Shown here piece after piece: positions 10,461-19,283 of a stretch of 60,106 bases of DNA. How positions within the stretch are numbered: position 1 is the first letter of the stretch; every line of letters starts with the position of its first letter. The position numbers and the translations under genes were made by a program. Source of the DNA: Coxiellaceae bacterium (lineage in GTDB: Bacteria; Pseudomonadota; Gammaproteobacteria; Comchoanobacterales; Comchoanobacteraceae); contig CACKMC010000002.1 of assembly GCA_902601155.1 (NCBI GenBank), positions 1-60,106 on the forward strand. Direction: 5' to 3'. The notes beneath the pieces were generated by a model. It did no database searches. It worked only from the letters and a program-made list of their open reading frames with translations, and was not told where the DNA came from.

Positions 10461-10489
10461 ATTATATGAGAACAAAATGAGAACATCAA
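10461..10489 (-). promoter_or_regulatory. lexA sigma-70 promoter
   Basis: On the reverse strand, TTGATG (10489-10484) and a perfect TATAAT (10466-10461) are separated by 17 bases, directly upstream of lexA. The start of transcription would fall near 10454, giving a short leader that includes the AAGGAG site. The LexA-type operator lies in the spacer, so bound repressor would block RNA polymerase. Confidence 0.75.
10470..10484. promoter_or_regulatory. Candidate LexA operator, GAAC-N7-GAAC
   Basis: GAACaaaatgaGAAC is a direct repeat with a 7-base spacer; on the other strand it reads GTTC-N7-GTTC. This is the published LexA box form of Alphaproteobacteria and differs from the gammaproteobacterial CTGT-N8-ACAG palindrome. 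It sits between the -35 and -10 boxes of the lexA promoter. A third GAGAAC lies at 10447-10452, 21 bases from the middle copy. Repression of lexA by its own product is inferred from position. Confidence 0.65.
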
Positions 10490-10545
10490 TGTTTTTTAAC
10501 CTTTCATTGCGAAAAAGACTATAATAAAAAAAAGGAGGACCGTTT

Positions 10546-11229
10546 ATGGCCATACTTATGATTGTCACATCAAACCAGCACATGGGCGCCACAGAAATCA
10601 AAACAGGCTTATGGCTGGAGGAATGGCTAACGCCCTTTTACATGCTGAGAGATCAAGGCCATGACATCACCACAGCCTCTCCCAAAGGTGGTCAGGTCCC
10701 CCTAGACCCCACAAGTCTTGAAGCCATGATGGATCATCCTAACTATCAACGATTCCAAGGAGACCTAGAAGCCGCCAAACACTTGTCTCACAGTGCGGTA
10801 CTTTCTGATATCAACCCGCATGCATATGATGCTGTGTTTATACCAGGTGGACATGGTTTACTATGGGATCTCGTCAACCTCCCTGAACTTGACGCATTGT
10901 TGCAACACTATTGGCACCAGCAAACACCCATCGCATCCTTATGCCACGGTCCGGCAGTCCTTACATCCCTTAAAGACGACCAAGATCGTTCATATTTACA
11001 CGACCGGCACATCACAGGATTCAGTGATCATGAAGAAACATTAGTGAATTTTGAGAATCAAGTCCCTTTTTTACTAGAAGAAAAGCTAAAGTCACTGGGT
11101 GCACATTATCACAGCACAGACGCCTGGCAAAGTTATGTGGTAGAGGACGGTCACTTGCTAACCGGGCAAAACCCCGCTTCCTCCGCTGCACTGGCCACGC
11201 TGCTGTTACAGTACCTAGAACAACACTAG
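10546..11229 (+). CDS. DJ-1/PfpI family protein (type 1 glutamine amidotransferase-like)
   Basis: The DJ-1/PfpI superfamily includes chaperones, glyoxalases and deglycase-like enzymes. This 227-residue protein resembles the Hsp31-like branch. It has the N-terminal strand MAILMIVTSN, the FIPGGHG loop, and the nucleophile elbow SLCHGPA with the conserved Cys (about residue 130). A conserved Glu lies near residue 25, and the C-terminal LLTGQNPASS matches the family's GQNP segment. A strong ribosome binding site, AAGGAGGA, precedes the ATG. It is divergent from lexA and shares its 114-base promoter region. The exact substrate cannot be read from the sequence. Confidence 0.85.
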   Translation: MAILMIVTSNQHMGATEIKTGLWLEEWLTPFYMLRDQGHDITTASPKGGQVPLDPTSLEAMMDHPNYQRFQGDLEAAKHLSHSAVLSDINPHAYDAVFIPGGHGLLWDLVNLPELDALLQHYWHQQTPIASLCHGPAVLTSLKDDQDRSYLHDRHITGFSDHEETLVNFENQVPFLLEEKLKSLGAHYHSTDAWQSYVVEDGHLLTGQNPASSAALATLLLQYLEQH

Positions 11230-11259
11230 AACAAAACAACTTAATCACGTCTCAAATAG

Positions 11260-11288
11260 CTGACAGAGGCCGTAAAATACCGTAATAT
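11260..11288 (+). promoter_or_regulatory. Candidate sigma-70 promoter for trmJ
   Basis: CTGACA (11260-11265) and TAATAT (11283-11288) are separated by 17 bases and lie 26 bases upstream of the trmJ start codon. This is a moderate consensus match. It would drive trmJ and the coupled desulfurase gene. Confidence 0.45.
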
Positions 11289-11314
11289 GTGTGAAGATAA
11301 GATAGGAACATCCT

Positions 11315-12046
11315 ATGGATTTTTCGCATTTACATGTTGTCTTAGTCGAAACCTCACACCCTGGCAACATTGGATCAGCAGCACGTGCCATGAAAACCAT
11401 GGGCGTTCGGCATTTATCATTGGTGCAGCCCAAGCAATTTCCTGATCCAACGGCCATCAGCTTGGCGGCAGGTGCTGATGACATACTTGACCAATGCGAA
11501 GTGAGTGATTCACTCGAAACGGTACTAAAAGATTCACAACTTGTCTTCGGATGCAGTGCACGCAAACGACATCTTAACCATATTCTTCATACACCAGAGA
11601 GCGCTGGAGAACATATTGCAAAAGAAGATTGGCGAAACAGTAAAATATCGATCGTCTTTGGGAATGAACAAAGAGGTCTTACGAATGAACAACTCCAGCA
11701 GTGTCATTGTCAAATTTACATCCCCACACACAGTGATTATCGCTCCATCAATTTGGCACAATCTGTACAAATTGTGATGTATGTCATCACACGTATTTTA
11801 TCTGAAACCTCTGACCTCACACCCAAGCGCAGTGAGCCGATGGCATCATTCGATGATATGAACCTATTTTTTGATCACCTCGATCAAACACTTCATCGGA
11901 TTGGTTTCTTTCAACGCCCTAATCCCGAAGCCACACAAACAAAGCTACATCACTTATTTAAACGCAGCCAATTAAAACGTACTGAGGTTGCGATGCTAAG
12001 AGGACTCTTATCTGCAGTGGATAAACAAACACAAATTGAATCATGA
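11315..12046 (+). CDS. trmJ: tRNA (cytidine/uridine-2'-O-)-methyltransferase TrmJ
   Basis: TrmJ is a SPOUT-class enzyme that uses S-adenosylmethionine to 2'-O-methylate position 32 of several tRNAs. The 243-residue protein opens with VVLVETSHPGNIGSAARAMK, the family N-terminus. It carries the trefoil-knot motifs FGNEQRGLTNEQL and YRSINLAQSVQIVMY. The final 80 residues form the usual helical extension. The stop overlaps the next ATG by 4 bases (ATGA). In E. coli trmJ also lies beside the isc genes. Confidence 0.95.
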   Translation: MDFSHLHVVLVETSHPGNIGSAARAMKTMGVRHLSLVQPKQFPDPTAISLAAGADDILDQCEVSDSLETVLKDSQLVFGCSARKRHLNHILHTPESAGEHIAKEDWRNSKISIVFGNEQRGLTNEQLQQCHCQIYIPTHSDYRSINLAQSVQIVMYVITRILSETSDLTPKRSEPMASFDDMNLFFDHLDQTLHRIGFFQRPNPEATQTKLHHLFKRSQLKRTEVAMLRGLLSAVDKQTQIES

Positions 12047-13200
12047 CAACAAGCCTACCCTACTTTGACTATTTTGCCACCACACCGCTGGACCACAGTG
12101 TTCGTGATGCCATGCTCCCCTATCTCAGTGAAGTGCAACATTTTGCCAATAGCCACTCACCGCATCGATTAGGACATCTTGCAAAAGAAGCCGTAGTCCA
12201 TGCGAAAGCCACCTTAGCCCAGGCCATTGGTGGCGAGCCAGAAGGTGTGTATTTCACCTCAGGGGCCACTGAATCCATCCATTTAGCCCTACGTGGTGCC
12301 GCTTTATTTTATAAGCGGCATGGGCAGCGTGTGCTAACAACGCCCATTGAACACAGTGCGGTATTGGATGCTTGCCATGCGCTAAAAACGCATGGCATAT
12401 TACATGACACCATCCCACTGAATGACTTAGGTATCATTGACATACCCACACTGAATCAACATTTACCACAAGATACTTTGATAGTCAGTGTGCCCTATGT
12501 GAACAATGAAGTCGGCCTTGTTCAGCCTATTGCCATGATTGCCGAACATCTTCACCAACACGGCATATTGCTTCACGTGGATGCCGCACAGGCACTCGGC
12601 CGTGTACCCCTCCAATTAGAGCAATGGGGCGTGGATTTTTGCTCACTCTCTGCCCATAAGGCTTATGGCCCCAAAGGCGTGGGCGCGCTGTACATTCGAC
12701 AACAGCCGGGCCGACAAATCACCTCTCTTTGGTATAATAGGCAAGGTAACCTAAGACCTGGCACACAAGCCTTACACCAAATCATTGGCATGGCCGAAGC
12801 AGCTAAAAAAGCGGAAACATGTCGAGAAAAAGAATACAAACGCATAGAAGAATTTTCCCAATTGATAAGACAAACATTGACCAAGATTCAAGGCGCTTCC
12901 TTATATGAATCCCCTCATTGCCTCCCTCATGTGATTCAAGTATCGCTACCCCATATACCACCCGGTCATTTGGTTCATATGCTAAGCGATGATGCCGCCA
13001 TCGCGACAGGTGCTGCATGCCAAACATCTCAGACTGGCGCCTCCCCAACACTTCGTGCCTTGGGCCTAAGCTATCAAGATGCATCCCATTCTTATCGCAT
13101 CAGCATGGGACGATTCACAAATATGGCCATGGTTAGAACCTTGTGTGATGCCCTGTCAAAACATCTTGACACAACCAGTCAAGCACAAGATATGGCCTGA
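12043..13200 (+). CDS. iscS: Cysteine desulfurase, NifS/IscS family
   Basis: This PLP-dependent enzyme releases sulfur from cysteine as a protein persulfide for iron-sulfur clusters and tRNA thiolation. The 385-residue protein has DYFATTPLD at the N-terminus, the TSGATESIHLAL cofactor loop, HVDAAQALGR and the PLP lysine in SLSAHKAYGPKGVGALY. The mobile-loop cysteine lies in ATGAACQTSQTGASPTL. It resembles IscS but is diverged, for example AHK where SGHK is usual. The symbol is therefore a best fit. No iscR, iscU, hscA/B or fdx follows; the next gene is ndk. The gene is translationally coupled to trmJ. Confidence 0.85.
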   Translation: MTTSLPYFDYFATTPLDHSVRDAMLPYLSEVQHFANSHSPHRLGHLAKEAVVHAKATLAQAIGGEPEGVYFTSGATESIHLALRGAALFYKRHGQRVLTTPIEHSAVLDACHALKTHGILHDTIPLNDLGIIDIPTLNQHLPQDTLIVSVPYVNNEVGLVQPIAMIAEHLHQHGILLHVDAAQALGRVPLQLEQWGVDFCSLSAHKAYGPKGVGALYIRQQPGRQITSLWYNRQGNLRPGTQALHQIIGMAEAAKKAETCREKEYKRIEEFSQLIRQTLTKIQGASLYESPHCLPHVIQVSLPHIPPGHLVHMLSDDAAIATGAACQTSQTGASPTLRALGLSYQDASHSYRISMGRFTNMAMVRTLCDALSKHLDTTSQAQDMA

Positions 13201-13254
13201 TCTCTTGAATTCAATCAAAATTATGGCATACTGGTTTCATTTTGAGGAATAGCT

Positions 13255-13680
13255 ATGCAACATACGCTCGCCATCATTAAACCTGATGCCGTAAAAAAAC
13301 AAGCCATTGGTGGTATTACCGGCATGATTGAGAAAGCAGGACTCACGATTGTCGCTGCTAAAATGCTCCATTTAACTCACGAGCAAGCCTCACAATTTTA
13401 TGCCATCCATCAAGCCCGTCCATTCTTTAATGACCTCGTGAACTTTATGACCTCAGGCCCTGTGATGGTTTATGTACTTGCAGGCGACAATGCCATTCAA
13501 CGATATCGTGACTTAATGGGTGCAACTAACCCCAGTGAAGCTGCTGCTGGCACAATTCGTGCAACCTATGCTAATTCTATTGATGAAAATGCTGTGCATG
13601 GCTCTGATGCTGAAGAAACTGCAGCCAATGAAGTACCATTCTTCTTTTCTCCTAGTGAATTACACGCCACCACAGTTTAA
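13255..13680 (+). CDS. ndk: Nucleoside diphosphate kinase
   Basis: Ndk balances nucleoside triphosphate pools by moving phosphate through an active-site histidine. The 141-residue length is normal. The sequence starts [14 protein letters not shown]. It has [16 protein letters not shown], the [17 protein letters not shown] nucleotide loop, and the catalytic His in [12 protein letters not shown] (about residue 118). TGAGGA precedes the ATG. The TAA stop overlaps the rlmN ATG by one base (TAATG), which suggests coupled translation. Confidence 0.98.
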   Translation: MQHTLAIIKPDAVKKQAIGGITGMIEKAGLTIVAAKMLHLTHEQASQFYAIHQARPFFNDLVNFMTSGPVMVYVLAGDNAIQRYRDLMGATNPSEAAAGTIRATYANSIDENAVHGSDAEETAANEVPFFFSPSELHATTV

Positions 13681-14726
13681 TGCACGCATTTGACTTAACG
13701 CGCCAGGATTGGGAGGCATGGTTATCACATCATGCCTTCAAACCCTTGCATGCAAAAGCCATCTTACAAGCCTTGTACAAAGAGGGATTAACTGATCCAA
13801 ATCTCTTCCCTCATCTCGGCGAGGCCTTAAAAACCAAACTCCAAACATTCTCTTTTTCTTTGCCTCAATTACGACGTGATGCAGTCAGTGAAGATGGCAC
13901 AGAAAAATGGTCCGTCACACTGTCAGACGGTTTAATCGTTGAACTCGTATGCATTGCGCATGATGGAAGAACGACCATTTGCTTATCTTCACAAGCAGGC
14001 TGTGCATTAAACTGCCAATTTTGCGTCACAGCAAAACAAGGTTTACAACGCAATCTCCATACACATGAAGTGATTGGACAACTGATTGCCTTACAAAAAC
14101 ACTATCCTGCAAATCCATGCTCGAATGTTGTGTTCATGGGCATGGGTGAACCACTGATGAATGAGTCGGCAGTACATAAAGCCATCCAGCTTCTCACGGA
14201 TGATTATGCTTACGCCTTATCGTCCAAAAGAGTCACCGTCAGCACAGTGGGTATCGCACCAGCCATCACGCGCCTGGTCACGCAACCTTGTGCTCTGACC
14301 GTTTCGTTACATAGTGCCGATGAAGTTTTACGTCAAAAGTTGATGCCAATCACCCAAACCTTTTCGCTCGATCAGTTAAAAAAAGCTTGTCTACACTATA
14401 CGCAGCATAAACCCCTGACCATTGCCTACGTATTACTCCAGGGTATCAATGATTCAGATGAAGCCATCGAACAATGTTGCCAATGGATTGGTGACATGCC
14501 TTGTAAAATAAACTTGATTCAATTTAATCCTGCACCGGGGATACCTTTTCACCCTACTGACCCTGACAGAATCTACACGATTCAAAAGCGTTTTAAAGCT
14601 TACGGGCTTACTTGTACGGTGCGCTACTCCAAAGGCCGTGACGCCATGGCTGCATGCGGCCAGCTCTCTAGTCAAGTCACGCATGAGATGCGTCAACGAA
14701 GCAAAAGCATTCCAAGCAGCTATTGA
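13680..14726 (+). CDS. rlmN: Dual-specificity 23S rRNA/tRNA adenine-C2 methyltransferase RlmN
   Basis: RlmN is a radical-SAM enzyme that methylates C2 of A2503 in 23S rRNA and of A37 in some tRNAs. The 348-residue protein has the radical-SAM cluster CALNCQFC (Cys near residues 107, 111, 114), the GMGEPLMN motif, VTVSTVGIAP, SLHSADE and the C-terminal catalytic Cys in RDAMAACGQL. It overlaps ndk by one base and matches the ndk-rlmN-rodZ order of other gammaproteobacteria. Confidence 0.97.
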   Translation: MHAFDLTRQDWEAWLSHHAFKPLHAKAILQALYKEGLTDPNLFPHLGEALKTKLQTFSFSLPQLRRDAVSEDGTEKWSVTLSDGLIVELVCIAHDGRTTICLSSQAGCALNCQFCVTAKQGLQRNLHTHEVIGQLIALQKHYPANPCSNVVFMGMGEPLMNESAVHKAIQLLTDDYAYALSSKRVTVSTVGIAPAITRLVTQPCALTVSLHSADEVLRQKLMPITQTFSLDQLKKACLHYTQHKPLTIAYVLLQGINDSDEAIEQCCQWIGDMPCKINLIQFNPAPGIPFHPTDPDRIYTIQKRFKAYGLTCTVRYSKGRDAMAACGQLSSQVTHEMRQRSKSIPSSY

Positions 14727-14794
14727 TGGGATTTTTCTTGGCATAAACCCGAGACTATGATAGATTTGGGAGGATATCATCATAAGGGTCAGTT

Positions 14795-15247
14795 ATGAGC
14801 GTTGAAAGACCATTGACAGCTGGAACCACACTGCGCACGCTACGACAGCAAGCAGAACTGTCGGAACAAGATGTGATCAACCAACTAAAAATCAGCCATG
14901 AGCGTCTTGCGATCATGGAGAAGGATCTATACCCTGAGCAGCGTTTGGACATCTATTTTCGTGGGCATTTAAGAAATTATTGTCAATTATTACAACACGA
15001 TGTCGATCAAATTTTCCAACAACTCAATGATCAAGGCATCATGCTCTTTCCAGAGAGTGCCAGCACACCAAAGCCACCACGCCCTACGCCCCCATTTCAA
15101 CTCTCACTATCCACATGGACACTTATTTCGGCGCTATCTGTTTTGGTCTTATTGGGTATTTTTCAACAATTCCATCACCGTGATATCACAAAAAAAGTTC
15201 CGCCGCCCTATGTACTAAACACAGTGTCAGCTTATGAAAAAGCTTAA
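14795..15247 (+). CDS. rodZ: Short RodZ-like protein (HTH domain plus one membrane segment)
   Basis: RodZ links the MreB cytoskeleton to the elongasome and maintains rod shape. This 150-residue version has the Cro/CI-type helix-turn-helix domain (about residues 8-85, with LRTLRQQAELSEQDVINQL and the YFRGHLRNYCQLL segment). A proline-rich linker and one membrane segment (about residues 107-127) follow. It ends about 20 residues later, so the periplasmic beta domain of the 337-residue E. coli protein is absent. Its place between rlmN and hisS supports the identity. hisS overlaps the 3' end by 14 bases. Confidence 0.85.
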   Translation: MSVERPLTAGTTLRTLRQQAELSEQDVINQLKISHERLAIMEKDLYPEQRLDIYFRGHLRNYCQLLQHDVDQIFQQLNDQGIMLFPESASTPKPPRPTPPFQLSLSTWTLISALSVLVLLGIFQQFHHRDITKKVPPPYVLNTVSAYEKA

Positions 15248-16463
15248 ACACATTCGCGGCGCCTATGACATGGGCCCTGAAGAAAGCCAGTCCTGGGATC
15301 AGATGTCGCAAAAGATACTCGATTGTGTTCAGCAGTTTGACTATCAAACCGTTCGTTTACCTTGCTTGGAAAATGCCACACTTTTCCAACGTACCGTTGG
15401 AGAAACCAGCGACATTGTGTCCAAGGAAATGTATCGTTTTACTGACCAAAACAATGAAACAATCTGTCTCAGACCTGAGGGCACAGCCAGCTGCGTCAGG
15501 GCAGGTATACAACATGGATGGTTTTATAACCAAACACCCAAACTTTGCTATCATGGTCCAATGTTTCGTCGTGAACGTCCTCAAAAAGGTCGCTATCGCC
15601 AATTTTACCAACTCGGGCTGGAGGCATTCGGCTTTGAAGGGACATCCATCGAACTGGAAATGTTACTGCTGACTCAAAACATATGGCAGGTACTGAATCT
15701 TCCCTTACAATTGGAAATCAATAGTATTGGCGACATAGAAAGTCGGCAGCATTATCTTCAACAATTACAAGACTATTTTGAACCATACAAAGACAGCATG
15801 AATGAGGATTTGTTGGCACGCCTTGCCAAAAATCCACTTCGATTACTTGACAGTAAAGAGGCATCGCTACAACCCATGATTGCAGAAGCGCCTTCCTTCC
15901 TACAAGTCATGACACCCACGCAACGTCAACACTTTGAGGATCTTCAACAGCTTCTTCATGATGCCTCGATTCCTTTTACCATCAATTCACGCCTTGTCAG
16001 AGGGCTGGATTATTATAATGATACCGTTTTTGAATGGACCACAGATCAACTGGGGGCACAAGCTACCGTTTGTGCTGGCGGTCGCTATGATTCACTGGTT
16101 GCCCAACTTGGCGGCACAGCCACCCCTGCGATTGGACTGGCCATGGGTTTAGAGCGATTGCATTTACTGTACCAAATGCATGCACCAAAAGTCGCGGCAC
16201 CATCCTGTATGCTACTGACAGGAGCATCGACTCAAGTCGTTTGGAATGCGTATCATCGTCTCAAGCATCTCAGTACAAACTTACGCGTTGATCACCAACA
16301 ACGTAGTGTGAAATCACTACAAAAAAAATCAAAACAACTCAATATCCAAACCATTGTTGATGTCTCAGAGACTGAACTCACTGTCTACCCTCAATGCCCA
16401 CCCTTTGAAGTAAAAAAAATGACCATGGATGAATTAATACAACACACCCAGGAGAGCAACTAA
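15234..16463 (+). CDS. hisS: Histidine--tRNA ligase
   Basis: Histidyl-tRNA synthetase is a class II enzyme of the cytoplasm. The 409-residue protein has the N-terminal HisRS element RGAYDM, RTVGETSDIVSKEMYRF and class II motif 2 (FRRERPQKGRYRQFYQLG). It also has the histidine-A motif RGLDYYNDTVFEW and motif 3 (AIGLAMGLERL), followed by the anticodon-binding domain. It is slightly shorter than the E. coli enzyme (424), mostly at the C-terminus. Its start overlaps rodZ by 14 bases and its TAA stop overlaps the yfgM ATG by one base. Confidence 0.97.
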   Translation: MKKLKHIRGAYDMGPEESQSWDQMSQKILDCVQQFDYQTVRLPCLENATLFQRTVGETSDIVSKEMYRFTDQNNETICLRPEGTASCVRAGIQHGWFYNQTPKLCYHGPMFRRERPQKGRYRQFYQLGLEAFGFEGTSIELEMLLLTQNIWQVLNLPLQLEINSIGDIESRQHYLQQLQDYFEPYKDSMNEDLLARLAKNPLRLLDSKEASLQPMIAEAPSFLQVMTPTQRQHFEDLQQLLHDASIPFTINSRLVRGLDYYNDTVFEWTTDQLGAQATVCAGGRYDSLVAQLGGTATPAIGLAMGLERLHLLYQMHAPKVAAPSCMLLTGASTQVVWNAYHRLKHLSTNLRVDHQQRSVKSLQKKSKQLNIQTIVDVSETELTVYPQCPPFEVKKMTMDELIQHTQESN

Positions 16464-17068
16464 TGTTTACACTTTATGGCTCAGATGAAGAACAGTTACA
16501 AGCGCTGAAAACTTGGTGGCAATGCTACCATAAACTAGCTATCGCAGCAGCGATTGTGATTGCGATATTCACGATAAGCTACCCATTATGGACTTCATAC
16601 CAACATACTCAACTCCGTCGACAAGAACAATTGTTTTTGAGCTGGCAAACGAATCCTTCGCAACCGATTCCTGCTCATCTCAATCATGCTTTCGACAGTA
16701 TGGCGCATTATATCAAAGGCGCCTATCATCTCAAGAAACACCAAACGCAACAAGCCCTAGCACAATGGCAAGTTTGCTTATCTTCTCATCCCACGCAACC
16801 GCTTAAATTACTGACGAGCTATCGCTATGCTAGATTACTGGTCACCACAAAACAGACCATCCCAACAAGTATCATGAACACCCTTAAATCAAGCACATTT
16901 AAGCCATTAGCCTTTGAAATACAAGGGGACAGTTATCTTGCCAATCATCAGAAAAAGCTGGCAAGGAAAGCTTATCAAAGTGCACTCGATGCCATCAATC
17001 CTTCTAATCCATCATGGTCTTTTATTAAACAACGCATCACGCTTAAAGCTTATTCACAAACATCATGA
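16463..17068 (+). CDS. yfgM: YfgM-family tetratricopeptide membrane protein
   Basis: YfgM (AncA) is an inner-membrane protein with a periplasmic TPR domain that associates with SecYEG and periplasmic chaperones. The 201-residue sequence has a short N-terminal cytoplasmic stretch (YGSDEEQLQALKTWW, matching the YfgM start) and a single membrane anchor at about residues 28-47. Helical repeats follow, including KKHQTQQALAQWQVCL and HQKKLARKAYQSALDAI. Its position between hisS and der is conserved. In E. coli bamB lies between yfgM and der; here der follows directly with a 4-base overlap. Confidence 0.85.
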   Translation: MFTLYGSDEEQLQALKTWWQCYHKLAIAAAIVIAIFTISYPLWTSYQHTQLRRQEQLFLSWQTNPSQPIPAHLNHAFDSMAHYIKGAYHLKKHQTQQALAQWQVCLSSHPTQPLKLLTSYRYARLLVTTKQTIPTSIMNTLKSSTFKPLAFEIQGDSYLANHQKKLARKAYQSALDAINPSNPSWSFIKQRITLKAYSQTS

Positions 17069-18408
17069 ACATACTACCTGTTATTGCGATTCTCGGCCGA
17101 CCTAATGTGGGAAAATCAACGCTATTCAATGTCTTGTGCCAATCCCATGCTATTGTGGCTGACACACCGGGTGTCACCTGTGATCGACACTATGGACGTA
17201 TGCAACGAGATGACCAAGAAGCCATTATTATTGATACAGCAGGCATCACCTCCGAGGACGATCACCCTCTTCAACATCAATTAACCGCACAAGCCACTAA
17301 AGCCATGGAAGAAGCAGACCATATTTTTTGGATGGTGGATGGACAAACAGGCCTAACAACTGATGACCATCACTTAGCAACGCACTTAAGAAAGCAAGCC
17401 ACTTCTTTTACTGTACTGGTGAACAAAACGGAAAAAGAAACAGATACCGATGCTTTAGACGAGTTAGTAGCTCATGGTTTTCATAACACTCTCTGTATAT
17501 CTGCCAAGCATCGTAAACATCTTCATGCATTGTATGCTATCATCGCCTCGGTAAAACCTGACAATACACTAGAAGCAACGAACTTACCCAGTAAAGATGC
17601 CATCCATTTGGCTGTGGTAGGTAGGCCTAATGTCGGCAAATCGACCTTGATTAATGCTTGGCTTAATGAAGAAAGAATGATCGTCGCCGATCACGCAGGC
17701 ACCACAAAAGATAGTATTGCCACACCTTTCACCACCAAAAAAAACCATTTCGTATTGATTGACACCGCGGGATTACGCAAGAAAACCAAAGTAACGCAGG
17801 CCAGTGTTGAATATTTGTCGATAGGCCGTACTTTACAAGCTATTCACCAAGCACATGTGGCTATACTTGTTCTATCCGCCAATCAAACCATCGCAGAACA
17901 AGATCTTAAAATCATGCGATTCATTGAAGAAGCTGGACGAGGACTGGTGATCGCCATCAATCAATGGGATTGTTTAACGCCTTCGCAAAAACGTGATTTT
18001 CTTAAACACCTTGATTTCAAGCTTCACTATCTCAAGCATGTTAAAATACTTCCTATTTCTGCGCGCACAAAACAGGGCATTTATGACGTGCTTGGAGAAG
18101 CAAAACAAGCCTATCAATCAGGGCAACTCACGCTCAGTGCAAGAGAACTGACCGACCTGATTCATGATGCTCAAACCTGTCACCAACCCCCGCTTGTATC
18201 TGGTAGACGAATCAAATTACGCTATGCCCATATGGTAGGCAATCAACCCATGCACATCATGATTCATGGCAAACAATGTGATGCGCTCCCTGTACATTAC
18301 AAACGTTTTCTTCTGAATTATATTCGCAAAAAAACAGGGGTCACTGGGACCCCTATTCGTTTAAGCTTTAAAACGGACGACAATCCTTTTAACCCGTCGT
18401 CTCCTTAG
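17065..18408 (+). CDS. der: Ribosome-associated GTPase Der (EngA)
   Basis: Der is an essential GTPase with two tandem G domains and acts in 50S subunit assembly. The 447-residue protein has GRPNVGKST twice, at about residues 11-19 and 189-197. Each has its own DTAG element, with NKTE and NQWD as G4 motifs. A C-terminal KH-like domain begins near residue 360. It ends the trmJ-to-der forward run. The 3' end overlaps convergent sucD by 20 bases. Confidence 0.97.
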   Translation: MNILPVIAILGRPNVGKSTLFNVLCQSHAIVADTPGVTCDRHYGRMQRDDQEAIIIDTAGITSEDDHPLQHQLTAQATKAMEEADHIFWMVDGQTGLTTDDHHLATHLRKQATSFTVLVNKTEKETDTDALDELVAHGFHNTLCISAKHRKHLHALYAIIASVKPDNTLEATNLPSKDAIHLAVVGRPNVGKSTLINAWLNEERMIVADHAGTTKDSIATPFTTKKNHFVLIDTAGLRKKTKVTQASVEYLSIGRTLQAIHQAHVAILVLSANQTIAEQDLKIMRFIEEAGRGLVIAINQWDCLTPSQKRDFLKHLDFKLHYLKHVKILPISARTKQGIYDVLGEAKQAYQSGQLTLSARELTDLIHDAQTCHQPPLVSGRRIKLRYAHMVGNQPMHIMIHGKQCDALPVHYKRFLLNYIRKKTGVTGTPIRLSFKTDDNPFNPSSP

Positions 18409-19273
18409 CATGCACAGCAAGTACGGCCTCACCGATTGAAGTCGGCGCATCCACTACCGTGACACCTGCTTCTTTTAATGCCTGTGTTTTACCTTCTGCA
18501 GTTCCTTTACCTCCTGCAATAATAGCGCCGGCATGCCCCATACGCTTGCCTGGTGGCGCGGTCACGCCAGCAATGTATGCTACCACAGGCTTGGTCACAT
18601 GGGCTTTAATAAAGGCAGCAGCCTCTTCTTCCGCATTACCGCCAATTTCACCAACCAATACAATCACTTCCGTTTGATCATCTTGCTCAAAAAGCTCAAG
18701 CACATCGATAAACTGTGTACCAGGAATCGGGTCACCTCCTATCCCAACACAAGTACTTTGCCCAAGACCACAACGCGTTGTTTGACTGACGGCCTCATAC
18801 GTGAGGGTGCCAGAACGTGAAACAATACCCACACAACCTTTTTGGTGAATATCACCAGGCATGATACCAATTTTACATTCGCCTGGGGTGATGATGCCAG
18901 GACAGTTAGGACCTATCAATGTCGCCCCCGTTTGATCAAGCTTTTCTTTAACAAGGATCATATCCTGTACTGGAATGCCTTCTGTGATACATACGATGAC
19001 AGAGATACCTGCGTCTAATGCTTCAATAATAGAGTCTTTACAAAACGGTGCAGGCACAAAAATCATAGTCGCATTTGCCCCTGTCTTTTCCACGGCCTCT
19101 TTGACCGTATCAAAGACTGGCAGTCCTAAATGGCTTGTGCCACCTTTACCCGGTGTGACACCACCCACAAGTTGTGTGCCATAAGCCAAACTTTGCTCTG
19201 AATGCATAGTACCATGCTTGCCAGTAAAGCCTTGGCAGATAACTTTAGTATTTTTATCAATGATAATGGACAC
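18389..19273 (-). CDS. sucD: Succinyl-CoA synthetase alpha subunit
   Basis: SucD forms the nucleotide- and CoA-binding half of succinyl-CoA synthetase, which makes succinate and ATP or GTP in the TCA cycle. The 294-residue protein has the N-terminal CoA-binding Rossmann fold ([13 protein letters not shown]), [20 protein letters not shown] and the phosphorylated histidine loop [20 protein letters not shown] near residue 250. It is the last gene of the sdhCDAB-sucABCD run and starts 10 bases after sucC. Confidence 0.98.
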   Translation of the reverse strand: MSIIIDKNTKVICQGFTGKHGTMHSEQSLAYGTQLVGGVTPGKGGTSHLGLPVFDTVKEAVEKTGANATMIFVPAPFCKDSIIEALDAGISVIVCITEGIPVQDMILVKEKLDQTGATLIGPNCPGIITPGECKIGIMPGDIHQKGCVGIVSRSGTLTYEAVSQTTRCGLGQSTCVGIGGDPIPGTQFIDVLELFEQDDQTEVIVLVGEIGGNAEEEAAAFIKAHVTKPVVAYIAGVTAPPGKRMGHAGAIIAGGKGTAEGKTQALKEAGVTVVDAPTSIGEAVLAVHAKETTG

Positions 19274-19283
19274 GATCTTCTCC

